This document shows, piece by piece, positions 1-10,274 of a stretch of DNA of 64,000 bases. The position numbers and the translations under genes are program-made. How positions within the stretch are numbered: position 1 is the first letter of the stretch; every line of letters begins with the position of its first letter. Source of the stretch: Bolinopsis microptera. Taxonomy: Eukaryota; Ctenophora; Tentaculata; Lobata; Bolinopsidae. The notes beneath the pieces were generated by a model. The model did no database searches, was not told where the DNA came from, and saw nothing but the letters and a program-made list of their open reading frames with translations. The DNA is taken from assembly GCF_026151205.1 (NCBI RefSeq), contig NC_087074.1, forward strand, positions 13,911,167-13,975,166, in the 5' to 3' direction.

Positions 1-50
1 ATGTGTCTAGTGTTTTTCACGACTGATATCATTTTAAGATCTATGGCAAG
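1..50 (+). CDS. Kv channel, partial exon (S2 helix)
   Basis: Last part of an exon that begins left of the window. Read from base 1 it gives a hydrophobic stretch beginning MCLVFF with TTDIILRS further on, as in S2 of voltage-gated K+ channels. It ends in phase 2 at a GTAACA donor and joins the next exon in frame. The T1 domain and S1 must lie outside the window. Confidence 0.7.
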
Positions 51-212
51 GTAACATAATCATACTGAACAAAAAACAATTTGAATATCAAAACCAACAT
101 TTATCAGCGAAAGCCTCGATTTTAAGCTACACCACTTTCTCGTACCAACATCTAAATTAGAATCTGTTTTAAAATTCAATCGGCATTTTCTCACTGTTTA
201 CGAAAATTTCAG

Positions 213-304
213 TTTGGATAGACTCAAGTTTATTTTGGACTACACAGTTTGGTTCGATATTTTGTCTCTCTTTCCCTTCTATGCAGACATTTTCCATCTT
301 CCAG
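213..304 (+). CDS. Kv channel exon (S3 helix)
   Basis: Acceptor TTTCAG ends at 212 and donor GTAAAC starts at 305. The exon encodes an S3-like segment, LDRLKF followed by YTVWFDILSLFPFY, which carries the usual S3 aspartate. The phase agrees on both sides: two bases come in and one base goes out. No stop is created across the junctions. Confidence 0.8.
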
Positions 305-439
305 GTAAACTTAAAACCAAGGAGATAAAATGATTAAAACAGTAATAGTATATTTTATAGAACGTTTTTAGATATAGGCACTTTTAACCCTTATTTTTTA
401 ACGACCTGGAAACTGTATCTACTTGATCCGATGTTTCAG

Positions 440-595
440 AGACAGGAAGTGGGGGTTGGATCCAACTCTTAAAGATGGCCAGAATATCAAGATGTATGAA
501 GATAATTAGACGCTCTGAGACCCTATTGATGATAATCAACATTTTAGTGAGTTGTGGAGCCGAACTTGGTCTACTTGGCTTCGTCTGGCTTTTAG
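440..595 (+). CDS. Kv channel exon (S4 sensor and S5)
   Basis: Lies between acceptor TTTCAG and donor GTAAGA. It encodes the voltage sensor: within LKMARISRCMKIIRR, positive residues recur every third position (K, R, R, K, R), the hallmark of a Kv S4. The S4-S5 linker (RRSETL) and a hydrophobic S5 ending GLLGFVWLL follow. The final single base joins the next exon in frame. Confidence 0.88.
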
Positions 596-733
596 GTAAG
601 ATATCAAAAACACTGGTTAAGAATGCTCAAAATCGATACATAAAGCCAATTAAAATACTTTATAAGGCTTTATAATCTGAGACCACATTATGCAGTAACC
701 ACGTTACACCACGTTATACACCAACTATCACAG

Positions 734-1266
734 GAGTAATTGTCTCGGGAACACTACTCTACTTCGCAGAGAACCAGCTCCCGGTGGTCCTCTACAACGA
801 CACCAGAGCAGCTTACCACAACATCTCGACTGAACACTCTAACGGCACAGTTACCTGGGCTGAGACCGAATGGTTCTACTCCATAATGGAGTCATGTTGG
901 CAAGCCGTGGTCGTCATAGGGACTGTGGGCTACGGTAACGTTTACCCGGTATACGCCATTGGGAAGTTTGCAGCGGCGGGAATTATCTTCTTGTCAAGCC
1001 TGCTGATGGCGATTCCAATGACTATCATCATCAAGAGGTTCAGTTTGGCGTACGAGCAGCGCGCGCAGGAGACACGTGTGCGTAAAGTGTTCGGCGGGAA
1101 GTTCACAGAGGATGAGAAACACGTGGTGGAGGTGGAAGACAGACAAGTTTCATCAAAACAGCGCGACACTGCCCGGTGTATAGAGAGATACAGGTCGGGC
1201 AAATCAAGGTATCAGGATATAAAACAGTTTGTTAGCAAGAGATTCCCCTATCTGGTAACCACGTGA
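734..1266 (+). CDS. Kv channel last exon (S5 end, pore, S6, C-terminus)
   Basis: Terminal exon of a voltage-gated potassium channel alpha subunit, a plasma-membrane tetramer that opens on depolarisation. It encodes the end of S5, a turret with N-x-S/T sites, a pore helix (WFYSIMESCWQAVVVI), the filter TVGYGN and an S6 ending IPMTIII, then a basic cytoplasmic tail of about 80 residues ending at TGA 1264-1266. Two oddities: the filter reads GYGN where most Kv channels have GYGD, and S6 lacks the Pro-Val-Pro hinge of Shaker-type channels (it has AIPM). A possible AATAAA signal lies at 1583-1588. The whole gene is antisense to a GRK2/3-type gene and sits between two of its exons. The Kv subfamily is not assigned. 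Confidence 0.92.
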
Positions 1267-1314
1267 TATGTTAATAGTTAACAAACAAACGAACAGACAA
1301 ACAGTTGAACGCAC

Positions 1315-1399
1315 CTGTGTCGACCTTTCTACATCCGTACACCTCTCCAAACCCTCCACGACCGATGATTCTGTGTAGACTGAAATCTTCTATTTTTAC
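1315..1399 (-). CDS. GRK2/3-type kinase exon 6 (glycine-rich loop)
   Basis: On the minus strand, between acceptor AAATTACAG and donor GTGCGT. It encodes 28 codons plus one base, including [20 protein letters not shown]. This is the start of the kinase domain with the nucleotide-binding loop G-R-G-G-F-G-E-V, nearly identical to GRK2. The next exon would carry the catalytic lysine. It is not found between here and base 1, so the gene continues beyond the window, past the nested Kv gene. Confidence 0.92.
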
Positions 1400-1582
1400 C
1401 TGTAATTTACAGTTGGTTTTACTTTTCAGCTTTTGATTATCTTGATGATTTTTCGCCTAATTCAATAGTATGTAATCGCTGATATGTATCGTGCATTGAT
1501 GGTTGACAGCTACTTTCAGTTTATATTGGGTTTAAAGATACGTGATTTCTTTACTGTATATATTATCATTGACAAACATATA

Positions 1583-1588
1583 AATAAA
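1583..1588 (+). promoter_or_regulatory. Candidate polyadenylation signal of the Kv gene
   Basis: AATAAA about 320 bases after the Kv stop codon, in AT-rich sequence. If used, the Kv 3' UTR runs antisense across GRK exon 6 (1315-1399). Positional evidence only. Confidence 0.4.
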
Positions 1589-1884
1589 TTAACACTGGAT
1601 CAGTAATTCGAGAAAATGAGATCATTGAGTTGTAGGAAAACAGAATTCTTAGAATTTCAAGGATCCAGGTACTCATTTACGTCACTATAAACATAGTCGC
1701 ATTGTGTGCTTCATTTTCAAACTCAAGTGGTTACTGGTTACATGGTAATCCCTACATAGCTCATTGGTCATCTCTACCATAATAATAGAAAGATATTGAA
1801 ACTGAAGCACGCAAAACATGCTCAAGAACAGGTGCACATAAACACGTGCACTGCAATATACGTGCACGTGCACACGAAACGTAC

Positions 1885-1998
1885 CCGCGTGTTAATCTCC
1901 AGTGACTTCCACTGCAGGTACCGAGTGTAATAGTTACTGTCCACAAAACTTGGATACTCGTGTTCCAGCATCATCTCTTTAATTGAGTTGCCGTATTT
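1885..1998 (-). CDS. GRK2/3-type kinase exon 5 (end of RH domain)
   Basis: Flanked by acceptor CTCCCCAG and donor GTACGT; 114 bases, phase 0 at both ends. The product includes FVDSNYYTRYLQWKSLEIN, which aligns without gaps to the GRK2 segment around its FIESDKFTRFCQWK motif. It closes the regulator-of-G-protein-signalling homology (RH) bundle that precedes the kinase domain. Confidence 0.93.
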
Positions 1999-2175
1999 CT
2001 GGGGAGGTTAGTTATCTAGTTATTCGGTGAAAAGGTTGAGATGTTTTCAATGATTGGTGTGCAACGAGATCAAAATGTCCTCTTCATTAATCAGTAAAAA
2101 TACACGATATACCAAAAGAGTTAAACAACGTTTGTAAGAATGTGATAAGGTTGATAAAATTGCACGTGTTCTTAC

Positions 2176-2250
2176 ATCGAAGAGAGCATGCGAAGTCTCA
2201 TCGTTAGCCAGACTCGCTCTCACTTCTTCTGCATCTTCAATATCATACGG
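2176..2250 (-). CDS. GRK2/3-type kinase exon 4
   Basis: A 75-base exon, phase 0 at both ends, with a strong acceptor (CTCTTTCTCAG) and donor GTAAGA. It encodes 25 residues starting PYDIEDAEEV and ending ALFD. This equals the length of the matching GRK2 segment and shares its first proline, a central V and L, and the closing LF pair. Sequence identity is low, so the call rests on splice sites, phase, length and order between exons 3 and 5. Confidence 0.82.
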
Positions 2251-3516
2251 CTGAGAAAGAGGAGGCAAATTAGTTAGATTCGTTTGGTTCAAGATTGGAA
2301 AATAGTTAAACTTGTAGGGTCGGAGTATGGTATCAAGAACAGATAATCAAGGTCTACAGAGCGGTACTTTATCGGTAATTTAGTGTACTTTATCGGTATT
2401 CGGTACTTTATCGTATCTCGTCAGATCAGAATGAACGAGGTTTAAACAGAAAAATCGTCTTTGAATGAACCCGAAAAATACCGTTATACAATGTGAAAAG
2501 CATATTTGATATTAACTAGCGGATGGTTCACATAATACGGAAATACACAATTTAGTACTTCCAAACCCTCTCCCACTGAGCCTGCCTATGTTATATGTGA
2601 ATGATCTTCTAGTGGATGGAACGGTCGTATGATTCCTGAAAGTATCCAATCAACTGTGGTATTATTATTACAACTCCCTCATGTTACCTGATCGGGATCA
2701 CGATGTGGTGGTCGATACCAACTCTGAAACAGCGAGATTTGTATATGGGCGGCTCTTGGGGATTTTAAAGAATTGTGCGAGATGACGATACATAGAAGCC
2801 GCAAGATGAGTACTACAAGTACAAAAAGTACAAACTCCCCATAGAATTAATTTAATTCCAGATATTATGTCAAGCCCAATGATTACTACTTCGCCCCTTT
2901 CTCCAGGCAACCTCCAGCCACGTTGGATATGAACCCCGGAGTCCTGACAAGGCAGATCTCATAGGATGATGAACCAGGAATTCTGTCGACTTAACCATCT
3001 TACCTAATTAATCCTCCGTTTAATACAGAATCCTAATAGAGGTCATCGGCAATGAACTCTAAATCCCATGGAAATAATACGGTAATAAATTCTCATTTTT
3101 ACTTGAGAATCTACATTTTACCCCATTGTATAACTATAACTCAGACTATCCCAGACAAACCCATAAATGTAAAGTGTAGGAACCAGAGTCGAGACATGAA
3201 CGCCAAAATTGAAATATAAGTAAGTAATGATGTAATCTAACAAGAGGTAACGTCTCGGAATATAATGTATTAATTTTAGTTTAAAAATGTAATATGATAT
3301 AACATGGTGTCCACGAATTCAGAGTCTCGCCAGCATAGACTCACACCTTTATACCCAAGTTAAGTAAGGATTCATACACATGGTAGAAAAAAAGTGGCTC
3401 AAACTGTGTTTAGTGTAAAATTGTTGAGTAGCAGTGTTGATAGAGTTGTAACTTGAGATAAACTTAAGATAAAAATACAGTTACAGTTATTAAACTCAGA
3501 TTCGAAATTAATTGAT

Positions 3517-3680
3517 CAAGTAATAGATGTAGATTCTGTTGGGTAAGTGAGGCGTATTTCTTGACATGTGATAGCGATTCTGGGATTTGATTGATCAATA
3601 GTGGATGCTGATTGGTTAATTGCTGTTACGTGTCGAAAAATATAGCTCACCCCCAACAGAACCCACATCTATTGTACTTG
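3517..3680. repeat. Foldback (inverted repeat) element, about 164 bp
   Basis: The two ends are inverted copies of about 45 bp: CAAGTAATAGATGT at the left matches the reverse complement of ACATCTATTGTACTTG at the right, followed by matching GATTCTGTTGGG-like blocks. The loop is short. Likely a small MITE; no clean target duplication could be fixed. Confidence 0.6.
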
Positions 3681-4827
3681 TAGTGAGACATAGTAGAAAA
3701 TCTATGCAAAACCTTTACTTATAGTGATAAATGATAATATATTTTATGTTTATGTGTAAATTGCATAATGCATAAATAACAAACTGCTCGGTGCTTTCAT
3801 GTGATATTGATGACTTATACTCCTAATAAACAAGGAATACATAATATGCAACGTTTTTATTGTTTTTTTATTGTCGTGTCGACTATTGAAAGTATTATTA
3901 TAAATCTATAGCCTAGAATGCTATACGACACAAATTTTTCTTGAAAAAGTTAAATGTGAAACTTACATGCAAATCGTACATGTAATGATTACAATCTCAC
4001 TGGGGAGAGACGACTTTTATCCATGCAACGCTAAATGTAAGACTGTCACGTACAGTTACACATTTGGGACATTTCGTTAATCTTTATAAATTTGCACAGA
4101 ATGAGTTTTAAGGGGAATAGACCCCATCCAGACCATACAGTCTTAACAAGAGCTCGTGTTATCAAGCGTCATTTCTTATTCCGTAACAGACAAAACGTTA
4201 TCATAATCAAGGTCCCAGGGGGCAATGCCTCCGGGACTGTGAGATAACTACAATTGATAGCTGCAATGCGCAAGCAAATATTGTTAACTCTTATGTAAAT
4301 TCCTCATAACATTCCTGCCTCCAGAAGTAATTTGATTCCGAATTCCGATGATATTGTATGCTTCCACAATGGACTTGGAGAAAAGGCACATAAATGTAGA
4401 TTGTAGATGCACTTTTATTTAGAAAACATGCAGTCGGAACTGTTCCAGGGGGGTAGATGACTGGACATGAAAACATACCTTCCAGAAAGATGTCACCCCA
4501 GGCTGGGAGACATCTTCTACATCAAGGCCCAAAAGACTTTGTCCTCTGGGGAGGAGTCCCCAGGGGATGCTGAAATCTGTGGACGGAGCCGGTGTTCTTG
4601 CTGGGGTTATATTGGGTAACCCACAACCAACCAACCAACCATACGGCTGAGGAATTGGGAGCAAGTTAGAAACATGTGCATGTTTCAGGAATTATAGGAG
4701 ATCATGGTGATTGGAATCTGTAAATCTGCACAATTCTAGGTTGGAACTTGCGGGGGTAAACAAACCACTGACAGCGCCCGAAAAAGTCTCGGAGATCTTA
4801 AACTGGGTGATTATAGAAAAATACATC

Positions 4828-4890
4828 ATGAGCGTAATTAATTAATGAGTGTAATTAATTAATGAGTTTAATTAATTAATGAGTTTAATT
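4828..4890. repeat. 17-bp tandem repeat, about four units
   Basis: Units of ATGAGYGTAATTAATTA repeated with small changes. Confidence 0.8.
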
Positions 4891-5100
4891 GATGGAAATT
4901 GGAAAAGCATATTTATCGTACGCCAGAATGAGTGAATATGGCAAAAAAAGAAACAATTTAAATTGTTCCAACAAATTAAACCAGAATAATCCTACTAACG
5001 AGCTGGGATTTTATAACAAGCTCAACTTACACATTCGGGTACCTCCTCGTCGAACATAAGGGCCTAAATTTATGGCATAAAAAATTTATTTTGTATAAAG

Positions 5101-5140
5101 TTCATTTCATTTCATTTCATTTCATTTCATTTCATTTCAT
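5101..5140. repeat. (TTCAT)8 microsatellite
   Basis: Eight perfect pentamer units. Confidence 0.95.
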
Positions 5141-5314
5141 AGAAGACTAACCTTTCATCGAGCCCAATCAAGAAAATTTTCTTTGGAAAGGATGAGACTG
5201 CTCTCGTGATTAAAACAAGTATAAGTATTTAGTGTAAAATCTATATTCTGTAATATCTATAATCGAATTGGATAACTTCTATAAATTGGACAACGTCCCT
5301 AAATCAGTACTAAC

Positions 5315-5416
5315 ATGGTCGCGAGCAAGCAAGTCTGGCATGATAAACTCATCAAATATTGCTTTTGCTGCGGGTTTTCTCAGAGCGTTAGAGTCCATGT
5401 CTTGGTAATCTTTAAT
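5315..5416 (-). CDS. GRK2/3-type kinase exon 3 (RH domain)
   Basis: 102 bases, phase 0, acceptor ATCTTCAG and donor GTTAGT. It encodes IKDYQD followed by AIFDEFIMPDLLARDH, matching the GRK2 helix around IFDSYIMKELL. A 3.06-kb intron, the longest one seen here, separates it from exon 4. Confidence 0.9.
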
Positions 5417-5692
5417 CTGAAGATCAATTTCTGTTAAATCGGGCCCTGGTAGTACTTTTGAGTCGTGTTTTCTCACCAAATAGGTCATTCAACGGTACTA
5501 TTTTTGGTTTGTTTCATTGGACTGTAACGTGTACTAAAAATACTTTTACATAAAAAATACTTTTACATCAATCGCTATTTAACGCCATTGATGGGAAAAA
5601 TAGAGTTGGCCCATGTTGGCTCATACAAAAGCATTTCATGAGAGAAGCTTATATTTTCTAAAAATAGCTTGCCTTTTCTAAAAATAGCTTAC

Positions 5693-5852
5693 CTTTTCTA
5701 AAAAAAGGAGCGCTTTCTCAGACCCCGGATCGCCAGAGCCACCATTCATGATGTACTGCTTGAAAATACTGTAACCAATCCTCTCATTGAAAAGGTGTTC
5801 AAAGCTTATCTGGATCTTCTCTTGCAGGTACTTATAGGTCACGTCTCTGCAA
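5693..5852 (-). CDS. GRK2/3-type kinase exon 2 (RH domain)
   Basis: Acceptor TTTTTCAG and donor GTAAGC. One base completes the codon split after exon 1, then 53 codons follow. The product contains VTYKYLQEKIQISFEHLFNE and ends in LFLEK, matching the first RH helices of GRK2. A second possible acceptor six bases further in was set aside because the one used gives the same residue count as GRK2 at the junction. Confidence 0.9.
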
Positions 5853-5986
5853 CTGAAAAATAAAATTGGTAATTTTCTTTGTATCTCGTGATGTGATAAT
5901 AATGTTGATCATATCAACCTTCTAGTAACTGAGCATGCATATGAATGTTGAAAAATATAGCATGGTACCAGCTACGTAATAGGTAC

Positions 5987-6099
5987 CTAGGGTCGGGCAG
6001 CTGAACTTTCTTGGTCGATCTCTTGTAGGGTTCATTTCTGCTCTTCTCCATTGCCATGAGGTAGGACACATCGGCCAACACCGCCTCTAAATCCGCCAT
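5987..6099 (-). CDS. GRK2: G protein-coupled receptor kinase, GRK2/3 type, exon 1
   Basis: First coding exon of a beta-adrenergic-receptor-kinase type GRK, a cytosolic serine/threonine kinase that phosphorylates activated GPCRs and so starts arrestin-based desensitisation. In this family the RH domain binds G-alpha-q and a C-terminal PH domain binds G-beta-gamma. The N-terminus [20 protein letters not shown] is the family signature that contacts the receptor. 37 codons plus two bases precede a GTACCT donor. Six exons in order (6099 down to 1315) give the RH domain and the start of the kinase domain. The catalytic core, AGC tail and PH domain are outside the window. The symbol is given by family; GRK2 and GRK3 cannot be separated from this part. 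Confidence 0.93.
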
Positions 6100-7437
6100 C
6101 TTGCTGCACTCGTGTGATTCTGACTCCTTCCTCTGGCAAATTGTCGTGGTGTTATTCTAGAAAGATCTTTTTTTCGGGATTAATGCAATGGTGTCTTAGG
6201 TGGGTCATTTGACAAAAATGCTCTAAAAGGTTAAATACAAATAAATCCGGGCTGTTAAATTCGCTAAATTTTCGTCAAAAAGTATGGCGTATTTAGAGTT
6301 CTCAAAAAGTACGCGAATATTTCGCCAATTTACAACTTCAAGTTATAATTTTTAGGGCTGTTAAATTCGCCAAAAAATGCGCGGAAAATTCGGTAAAAAT
6401 GCGGCTGTGGGAACGCGCATCATTCTCGAGTCTATGATCTAGTTGAGTATGTGAATTGTGACGTTATACTTCACATCTCAAACTTACAAATCTCGACAAA
6501 TAGACTAGACTGTGGAGGAAATTAAGTAATTTCAATTTTATTAATATAAGAGAAGTTAGTTTACTCCATTGCATAACATCTTCGGGTATGACCTAAATTT
6601 AACCCCTTGCGATCTTGGTCAGTACCCACGTTAGTCACTAACCAGTAACCACGCATGTGTTGCGGGAAGCACATGTTTTGGCAATATTCCACCATACTTT
6701 CGTGAACATATATAAAATATTTAAATGCAACATATTCAGTTAATAAACAATAGCCCGATCACTCAATTTGGCGACCAAAATAAAGATTCATTAAAAGTAA
6801 CAGCAATCATAAAATGAGTTAATGCTTGAGGCAGGGGGAGTCATTATAGTCAAGTGTTATATATTCTTACTTTTGATATTATTCTAATAATGCTAGAGGA
6901 ATTAATCAAATTCTACGTCAAACCTGCCGATTCTGACAATTTTGTCATCAAGAAGAATAGTTAACATTTCGAAGGGGTTAACTCACCTAAGAATAAAAAG
7001 GTCTTGTTCACATACAGTGTAATATTCGTTCGTCCTTTTTCTCCATGCCTACATCCTACAGAGAAATGTTATGGTTAGCACACTCGCATCTCGATAAAAA
7101 TTAACAGTTAGATTTTCTGATTTCCATGAGTAACTGGAGAAGGGAGGAGGTTTCTTTTTACTTTAAATTGTGTTTTTAACTATATTTTTGTAAACAAACA
7201 TTTGTAAAGTAGCATTTATAACCGGTACTAACTACTCCAAGGTGGGATATGGACCATGTGCTCAACTCAAGGAGGCGTGCCTGGTACACCTCTCTGAACC
7301 ACTTCTAATCAATACAATCTTAACACCAACAAATTGTATTCCTCAGAAAAACAAACATCTCCGAAAAACTAAAGACTAGATCTGCACACGAAGTCTCCAC
7401 AAGATGTGACCAAGTACCCGAGAGAACAAAACAAGAA
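6100..7437. other. Region upstream of the GRK first exon
   Basis: Should hold the GRK promoter and 5' UTR, read on the minus strand, but no core promoter motif could be fixed. Near 6240-6400 the block GGCTGTTAAATTCGC occurs twice and AAATTCG/CGAATA-type words recur, suggesting an old repeat. Nothing else recognised. Confidence 0.4.
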
Positions 7438-7722
7438 ATGGCCACGAAAACAAGGCCCGTGTCCACAAAGACGCATGATCCCCACCCAGCCGTGCCCGAG
7501 CAGAAGGCACAGCAAGGAGAGCGTATAAAGTTACTCAGTCATGGAGAAGAGAGAGAGAGAGGAGGGAAGGAGAGAGGGAAGAGAGAAAGGTCTGGGAATA
7601 CACAGGCGGATTATTTTGTGTACAACCCTCATGACTATATTGGATCAAACGTACATGACTTCAGGGCGGTGTTGTATTACTATGGGACATTGAGAGTGTC
7701 AGGGACCATAACAATTAATTAA
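7438..7722 (+). CDS. Small open frame, doubtful; faint Kv T1 likeness
   Basis: A 94-codon frame from ATG 7438. The first half is lysine/arginine/glutamate-rich and partly made by a GA-rich stretch. The second half reads ADYFVYNPHD, then DFRAVLYYYGTLRVSG, which loosely recalls the T1 motif of Kv channels (YFFDR...F.A.L.YY). A CACAG precedes the ADYF part, so it could be an exon with a false upstream start. The rest of a T1 domain (N-V-G-G and the zinc or interface residues) was not found near it. Weak call. Confidence 0.2.
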   Translation: MATKTRPVSTKTHDPHPAVPEQKAQQGERIKLLSHGEERERGGKERGKRERSGNTQADYFVYNPHDYIGSNVHDFRAVLYYYGTLRVSGTITIN

Positions 7723-8610
7723 TAAATTAATAAAAAATCTCAATAAAATGCAAATTAGAAGAAATGCGTAGTACAAAGGTTCCTTTGTGGATATCTTGGT
7801 AAAATTGTCGCGGGTACTATACATGTAAAAGTAAAGGCTACGCACAAATATGAACGAACATGAAACTCGATATTGTATAGGAGGAGGGACCCGGAAGCTG
7901 AATTTTGTCCCAATATCACTGAAGTGTTTTTAATCACGAGATTAAATAACAATAAACATACATAGATACATTACATATCATGAGACAAGAGATCGCTTCC
8001 TAATTGTAAATGAATGTTTAAAAGATGAGATAACCTTGGCGATATTGACCGTTGGAATGACGTTGTCATTTAAACGATCTACTTGTATTTTGACCCACGC
8101 GTTTTTAATATGCTTAAACTTAGAATATGAATGGTTACACTTACACCATCGGATATTCTTGTGAAGAGGTTTAACAAGGAACCTTTTTTTTCGACAAATA
8201 AATTTGATCGGTAAAATCATAACCGGAGAAGAATATAACTAATGGAAATTACATAACTTAGTAACTAGAACTGTCGTAAGTTATAACCGAAAAGGCATTA
8301 ATAAACCGATCAAAGCAAGATTAGTTAAAGGGAATCCTTTGATATGAACTGCCATACGTTCATCGAATTCTGCTTTGCCATTAAAAATTGATCGAAGCTA
8401 ATTATAAAGTAACAGAGCAACTAACAATGACATAATCCAAGAAATCAAAACATCAGTAATATCAATTTCAAATGCATGATTCTGAACTTCAATAATACTC
8501 CGTTCGGTTATAAAATTAAAAGGAATAGATTGAAACATGGATAACCATCGTTTAGTGCGATGTAAATTGGAAAGCACAGTCTCAATTCTACGGAAAGCAA
8601 AGAAGCGTAA
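7723..8610. other. No gene recognised
   Basis: AT-rich sequence with short open frames on both strands, none with a recognisable motif. Confidence 0.5.
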
Positions 8611-8901
8611 CCATCAGTAAACTGTCAGTTAATTACAACCTTAAAGAAGACTAATTGTACGGAACAGAGCCAAGAGAGAGCTCGAGCCATCTCCGCTGGC
8701 ATTAAGAACAACCATGTTTATGAAAAGGTTCTCGGTTTCTTAAGCCACAGTGGAGATCTTAATAAGCACCTTAACTACACGGTGCATGTGTGTAACACAC
8801 AGTTACATATCCTGGTGAGGAGTGAGTGGGGGGTTGGAGCACCCACCGCAGCTGTCTACACAATATATACAGGTCCAGCTGAGTACTGGTCACTGCGCTA
8901 A
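8611..8901 (+). CDS. Candidate unknown exon or small orphan frame
   Basis: A stop-free frame of 96 codons, closed by TAA at 8899-8901, in a stretch clearly more GC-rich than its surroundings. It lacks an early ATG, so it would have to be an internal or terminal exon. The product includes SAGIKNNHVYEKVLGFLSHS and later VRSEWGVGAPTAAVYTIYTG. I recognise no family. Coding is suggested only by openness and base composition. Confidence 0.25.
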   Translation, partial: PSVNCQLITTLKKTNCTEQSQERARAISAGIKNNHVYEKVLGFLSHSGDLNKHLNYTVHVCNTQLHILVRSEWGVGAPTAAVYTIYTGPAEYWSLR

Positions 8902-10274
8902 TGTGCATCATACACCTTGCTGGGCAGGGGATGTATCTTGTACAGCGTGCTGATAGAAATAGATCGTGACTGAATATATACTACAGTTCAAGACAAATTT
9001 GCTGTATTTGCTGTATATAATATGGAGCAACCTGAAAAAAGTGCTCAAGAACAGGGCGAGAAGTTGCTGGTGGAAATTATAGTAGTGGCAATGTACGTAA
9101 ATAAGCTGTCTGATCTAGCCTATACGTGCGTTCCATTAGTCTTGATGCTGTATGATAATATATCAGTATTACGTGAGCCCGGTATTACGTCTCGACTAGT
9201 TGGCTAATCGATCCACTGAGGGTCTAACAATTTAGTGTACCTCGACCACCACTGGATCACACTACAGTTTCATAGCACGGTGCTGTGACACTGCTCGATC
9301 CTTAGTGTAAAGTGTGGGGATTGTGGAGGAGAAAGAGAGAATGTCAGATTGTTAAAAAAAGAAAAAGACTGTCACGAGGATAAGAAAGAGAGCGAGATTT
9401 GACAGGGAAAAGAAGACAAAAAAGAAGACAAAAAATAATGTTGACAGGTGAGAAAGCTCGCGATTTTCAGATCTCACTCCGAGAGATGATGCTAATCACC
9501 AGCAAATAACTGCCGAGTGCACATTCCACGCGAGATAAACACAAAGCCGGCAGATTCTTCAGAGCATTCTCTTCTCACGTGGAAGAGATATTTTAACCGG
9601 TCTTATATAATAATAACACGCTCGTGCTGCGGGGATAAAAGCTTCACAAATTCCAGTGTATATAAATCAAAACAATGTCCTTTAAAACACAAAACAACTT
9701 CTGACGTTAAATATATAAATTATAAAACCTAATATTATTAATATATGTATGTGTAAAACCTATCATAATCTGCCCAAAACAAAACTCTGCATCGTCATCA
9801 AGCCAATTAACACTAACACTAACACCCTTTAATAACCGCGGGATGTCTCGAGACGGTGTAAACTGTAAAGCACCCCAATATACTAAAGATAGTGCACCTG
9901 TTTAACTTTCAGTGTTTAACTCATTTTACTTACTTGTGATGTTAGAAAGTAGAACTAACAGTTAGGTAGGCCATGCACCAGGTACATACTAAGCCCCTTC
10001 ATAAGTACTGCTACCAATTATAATTACGGAAAAATTGTTTAAAAGAGCGATGCCACTAGTTAAATTGTGTGTTAATTAGCCAATTATCTCAACGACGATA
10101 CACTATTATATACGCGCTCTCCTCGTTAACTTGTACACTGTACAGTGTATAATTTACCTGCATCATATAATTCAGAGAGGGAAGTAGAACTTTCTCTAAC
10201 TGGAGCAAATAGTAAATGGAGTGGAAGTAATAGAGCCTGCGTGTAAGGATGTATATTGTATATACTTACACTCT
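8902..10274. other. Intergenic, 3' of DCAF4
   Basis: AT-rich, with purine-rich AAGAAGACAAAA repeats near 9405-9440. Short frames at 9022-9207 and 9517-9732 have no motif. Contains the 3' flank of DCAF4; no clear poly(A) signal was fixed. Confidence 0.5.

Larger units (their letters stand above)
2251..5314 (-). other. GRK intron 3 and its repeats
   Basis: No convincing gene. It holds a stretch at about 2762-2820 resembling the long terminal inverted repeat of the element at 28404, a foldback at 3517-3680, a 17-bp tandem repeat at 4828-4890 and a (TTCAT)8 array at 5101-5140. Short open frames here show no family motif. Confidence 0.6.

Noticed and set aside
2047-2292. Whole 81-codon minus-strand frame as a small gene
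   Set aside because: Only 2176-2250 is supported, as GRK exon 4; the rest is intron.
4419-4664. 81-codon minus-strand frame in a GC-richer patch
   Set aside because: No motif, no fitting splice sites in GRK phase, and no match to kinase or PH sequence.
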